This document shows, one piece after another, positions 31,051 through 34,092 of a stretch of 34,092 nt of DNA. This DNA comes from Eimeria necatrix (lineage: Eukaryota; Apicomplexa; Conoidasida; Eucoccidiorida; Eimeriidae), in contig NW_013654043.1 of the NCBI RefSeq assembly GCF_000499385.1, positions 1 through 34,092 on the forward strand, given 5' to 3'. The translations under genes were made by a program, and so were the position numbers. Below the pieces are notes generated by a model. It did not search any database and was not told the DNA's origin. It was given only the letters and a program-made list of their open reading frames with translations. Position 1 is the first letter of the stretch. Each line of letters opens with the position of its first letter.

Positions 31051-31653
31051 CTGCTTCCGAGCCCCGCATGCACTTCTGGCTGCAGCTGGCGCCAGGCGTA
31101 ACCCGTAGCTGTCTCAGCCCTGCTGCTGCTGCTGCAGCCGCTGCTGCACTTGCTGCTGCTGCTGCTGCTGCAGCAGGCGCCCTTCAAGGCCCCTGGAAAG
31201 GGTTTCTATACGTAGCTTTACGTGCTGCTGCTGCTTCCCAAGCAGCTGTGCCTGTGGGGGGCCCCAGTAGGGCCTTGCTGCTCTAGGGGGCCCCCCGGGC
31301 TTCAGGGGGGCCCCCGGACTGTAGGGGGCCCCCGGGGCCCCTCGACTTGAAGGGTTAACTAACAACACACCTAAGCTGTTAACTAGCAGCTGCTGCGCTA
31401 CAGTGCAGCAGGGGGGCGCAGCCTTGTGTCTAAGGTAGCAGCAGATGAGTTTTTCTTTGGTTTTACCTCTTTAGAGAAGTTAAGAAATAGTCTTTTAATG
31501 GCAAAGAGGACAAAGACTGAAGCAAGTGCAGCTGCAGACACTGCTGGCGGCGAGGAGTTTGCTGCGTTGGGGGCCTCGTGTGCTCAATTTAGGCTGACTA
31601 GGGCTTACGGCTCGAGGTCTAGGGTTTAGGGTTTAGGGTTTAGGGTTTAACAG
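31051..31653. other. Start of repeat-rich block 3
   Basis: CTG tracts at 31121-31174, GGGGCCCC-type blocks at 31257-31340, and AGGGTTT copies at 31619-31650. A minus-strand frame (31368-31114) reads Gly-Ala-Pro repeats from the GC blocks and is probably not coding. No gene is recognised. Confidence 0.45.
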
Positions 31654-31787
31654 GGCCCTCAGCTGCTGGGGCGGACGGGGGGCGGCTGCTTGCCTCCCTG
31701 GGCTGTCTGCCGCTGCTGCTGCTGCCAGTGCTGGTGTTGCTGCTGCTGCGCAGATGTCTTTGTGACGCAGGCAGCAAAGAAATAAGT
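31654..31787 (+). CDS. Candidate exon with a membrane segment
   Basis: It sits between a heptamer array ending TTTAACAG and a perfect donor GTAAGT, i.e. the same layout as the proven exons in this window. It enters in phase 1 and leaves in phase 0. It reads GRLLASLGCLPLLLLPVLVL then LLLRRCLCDAGSKEIS, a plausible single transmembrane helix. No continuing exon in the right phase was found after the next heptamer array (31829-31860), and no family is recognised. Confidence 0.25.
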
Positions 31788-31828
31788 GTAAGTGGAGCAC
31801 AAAAAAGGGAGGTGGGTTCGGGGGCCCG

Positions 31829-32623
31829 GAGGGTTTAGGGTTTAGGGTTTAGGGTTTAGGGCTGAGGGCTGCTGCAGTGTGTGTCTGAGCGACCCCACCG
31901 GCACTGGGGGGTGCACCGTACAGACTGGTGCTGCTACTATTGCTGCGCTGCAGCAGCTAATTGTAGTATGTGTTTGTTGCATTAGCTTCGTATTAATGGA
32001 GAGGCTGTTGCTGCTGCAGGGGCCGCCGCACCTCTGGCAGCAGCAGCAGCAGCAGCAGCAGGGCCCCCCCCTGTGGCCTTCCCGCTGCATTTGAGTGCGC
32101 CTGATATTTGCCTGTGTGCCTCTTCTCCCACATTTGTAAACTTTTATTTTTCTTTTTTTCTTTCTGTCTTGGGGTGTCTCTCAGCTCCGAGTCCGTTGAC
32201 TGCGCCCTGCTGCTGCTGCGGCGCCAGCAGCAACTCCCGCTGCCACCTCTGCGCACCAGCAGCAGCAGCAGCAGCAGCAGCAACCGCAGCAGCAAGATCG
32301 CCCGCTCTAGGGCTTGCTGCCTTGTGTCGCTGCTCCGCGCCTGTGCGGGGCTCGTGCTGCAGCGGGGGCCCTCTGGGGGTGGATCAGCGATCTGCTGCAG
32401 CTGCCTCCACTGCCGCAGCAGCAGCAGCAGCAGCAGCAGCAGGCGGATCAGCAGCAGCAGCTGCAACCGAGCTCATTTCTGCTTGCGCTCAACGGAAACA
32501 GGCAGTCGCCTGCAACAGCTTTGACAGCAGCAACACCCGCACCAGCGGCACCAGAGGCAGCAGCAGCAGCAGCAGCAGCAGCAGAACTAGCAAAGTTGCC
32601 TGCGCTGTGTCGCAGCAGCAGAA
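31829..32623. other. Heptamer array, then CAG/CTG-rich sequence upstream of the right-edge frame
   Basis: AGGGTTT copies at 31829-31860, a T-rich tract at 32140-32170, and CAG tracts at 32038-32060, 32260-32285, 32415-32442 and 32556-32583. A second forward frame (about 32380-32720) has non-repeat islands such as QPSSFLLALNGNRQSPAT and AELAKLPALCRSSRNG. It may be an upstream exon of the right-edge gene or a separate one. Confidence 0.35.
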
Positions 32624-32721
32624 ATGGAGTCGCAGCAGCCACAGCCGCAGCAGCCGCTGCACCAGCTGCCGCTGGGCATCCCAGCTGCAGTGCTATGCCC
32701 GCCTCTAATTTGTCCAGAGAT

Positions 32722-32774
<53 letters not shown>

Positions 32775-32945
32775 ACGGCGTGCTGGCTGCGCCGGCTGCT
32801 GCTGCAGGCGTGGCGGTGGCAGGAGGTGCAGCAGCAGCAGCAGCTGCGGGCCCCGCAGCAGCAGTAGCTGCTTCTCTGGCTGCGGGCGCCGAGCCGGGCG
32901 CCGCAGCAGCGGCGCTCCCAGCAGCAGCAGCAGCAGCAGGCGGAG

Positions 32946-32980
<35 letters not shown>

Positions 32981-33612
32981 TTCAAAGGCGCAGGGCTGCC
33001 GCCTTTGGGGGAGGCCGAGCTGGAGACGGACACAGGCCCGTGCAGCAGCAAGCCGTCGGAGGGGGGTTTTGGCTCGGAGCCGTTTGCTGCTGCTGCTGCT
33101 GCTGCAGCAGCAGCAGCAGCTGCTGCACCGCCGCCAGTGCTGGGCAGCTCCTGCTGCCTCGCTGCAGCAGGAGACAACGCAGAGAGAGACAACGGGGGGC
33201 TGCTGCCAGAATCCTTCTTCGATCCTGCTGCTGCTAATAGTCCTTCTGCTGCTTCGGATGTGCAGCAGGGGGGCCCCCAGTTGGGGGGTTTTATATCTCA
33301 TGGGTACAGCGAGACCCCAGCAGCAAACTCTCCCGTGGCAGCAGGGGGCCCCTTTGCTGCTGCTGCTGCTGAGGGGCTCTTTGGCCTTCGCGAGGGGCAG
33401 ATCTTCGCGCTGCAGCAGCAGCAGCACCTGCAGCAGCAGCTGCCCGCCGCCAGCCCGCAGCAGGTCCAGCCCTTCCTCCCCGCTGCCGTTGCTGCAGCAG
33501 CAGCAGCAGCGGGAAGGAGAGCAGCAGTCAAGAGGGGCCCCTCCCAGGGGCCCTCTTGCTTGGCTGCTCGAATGATGGCAGCAGAAAGCATAAGACAGAC
33601 GCGGGCGCTCAA

Positions 33613-33651
<39 letters not shown>

Positions 33652-33737
33652 TGGCGGGGCCGCAGCGGGAGCAGCAGCGGCGGGCTCGAGCTGCAGCGCG
33701 GCGTTTCCGAGCTGCGGGCGGCAGCAGCAGCGGCGCG

Positions 33738-33768
<31 letters not shown>

Positions 33769-33826
33769 GGAGCTGCAGGGGAGCGAGGAGGCGGGGAGCG
33801 GCGTGGAGGGCGAGGAGGGTGGGGAC

Positions 33827-33858
<32 letters not shown>

Positions 33859-34092
33859 GGGCTCTTCGGCTTCCTCTGCAGCAGCGCAGCAGCAGCAGCA
33901 GCGGCTGCGGGGCTCGCGCGCAGCAGCAAAGAGCAGCGTGCGCGTGAGTCGGTTTGCTGCTCTCCGGCGGCGGAAGGAGCGGCGGCAGTGGGGGCTGCGG
34001 CGGTCCGGCGCAGCAGCAGCAGCAGCAGGAGCAGCAGCAGCAGCACAAAGTGGTTTGGCTGCAGCGCAGCGACGTCAAGGGTTTGCTGCCGC
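32624..34092 (+). CDS. Ala/Gln/Gly-rich hypothetical protein, open at the right edge
   Basis: From ATG (MESQQPQPQQPLHQLP) the frame is open for 489 codons and runs off the window without a stop; an in-frame TAG lies 36 bases upstream. Long Ala runs (GCA and GCT codons) and a Ser run alternate with unique islands. These include PLGEAELETDTGPCSSKPSE, GDNAERDNGGLLPESFFDPA, GFISHGYSETPAANSP, GLFGLREGQIFALQQ, ARMMAAESIRQTRALN, an acidic patch EELQGSEEAGSGVEGEEGG, and a basic patch VSRFAALRRRKERRQWG. The basic patch could be a nuclear-localisation or nucleic-acid-contact segment. The islands in this frame read as normal protein, whereas other frames give Cys or Arg/Ser stretches, which supports the choice. 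No family is recognised; the start and possible introns are uncertain. Confidence 0.55.

Noticed and set aside
1..34092. CRISPR arrays, bacterial operons, phage or insertion sequences
   Set aside because: No repeat-spacer pattern, Shine-Dalgarno-led gene runs or transposase motifs; the spliced genes are eukaryotic.

Overview
The window looks like nuclear DNA of an Eimeria-type coccidian (Apicomplexa). Three things point there: very dense CAG/CTG tracts read through as long Gln, Ala, Ser or Leu runs, hundreds of interspersed telomere-like AGGGTTT/AAACCCT heptamers, and alternation of such repeat-rich blocks with plain blocks of even base composition. The genes are eukaryotic and spliced. The organism call is inference from this texture and from the gene families; no marker gene is present.

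Layout. Repeat-rich block 1 runs from 1 to about 15,060. It holds the 3' part of a starch/glycogen synthase gene with a C-terminal CBM48 module (+, exons between 446 and 3584), a very large polyQ/polyA protein with a divergent protein-kinase core (+, 6050-10114), and an unrecognised Q/A-rich coiled-coil protein (-, 12291-13811). Plain block 1 (about 15,060-18,410) has no convincing gene but carries a perfect 24-bp-arm hairpin. Repeat-rich block 2 (about 18,410-26,960) starts with a CAGCTAGC-type array. It then holds a six-exon Bax-inhibitor-1/Lifeguard (TMBIM) membrane protein gene (-, 19399-21518) and, divergently, a Gln/Ser-inflated protein resembling NUS1/Nogo-B receptor, the non-catalytic cis-prenyltransferase subunit (+, 22202-24529). 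Long CTG/CAG and 20-bp-period arrays follow. Plain block 2 (about 26,960-31,050) again lacks a convincing gene. Repeat-rich block 3 runs to the right edge and ends inside an open Ala/Gln-rich reading frame (+, 32624 to beyond 34092).

The two split genes are well supported. All eight introns of the starch synthase fragment and all five of the TMBIM gene keep codon phase, and the joined products carry family motifs across the joins. Nearly all of these introns are built from the telomere-like heptamer. Several have AAACCCT just after the donor and AGGGTTT just before the acceptor, so the intron ends are complementary. Two introns use GC-AG ends.

The genes do not form one pathway. They cover storage polysaccharide synthesis (amylopectin in coccidia), a signalling-type kinase, an endomembrane Bax-inhibitor-like protein and dolichol synthesis. 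What unites the window is its repeat biology: homopolymer insertion inside conserved domains, heptamer-filled introns, and a recurrent palindrome of the form GGGGTGTACGTACACCCC beside T-rich tracts.
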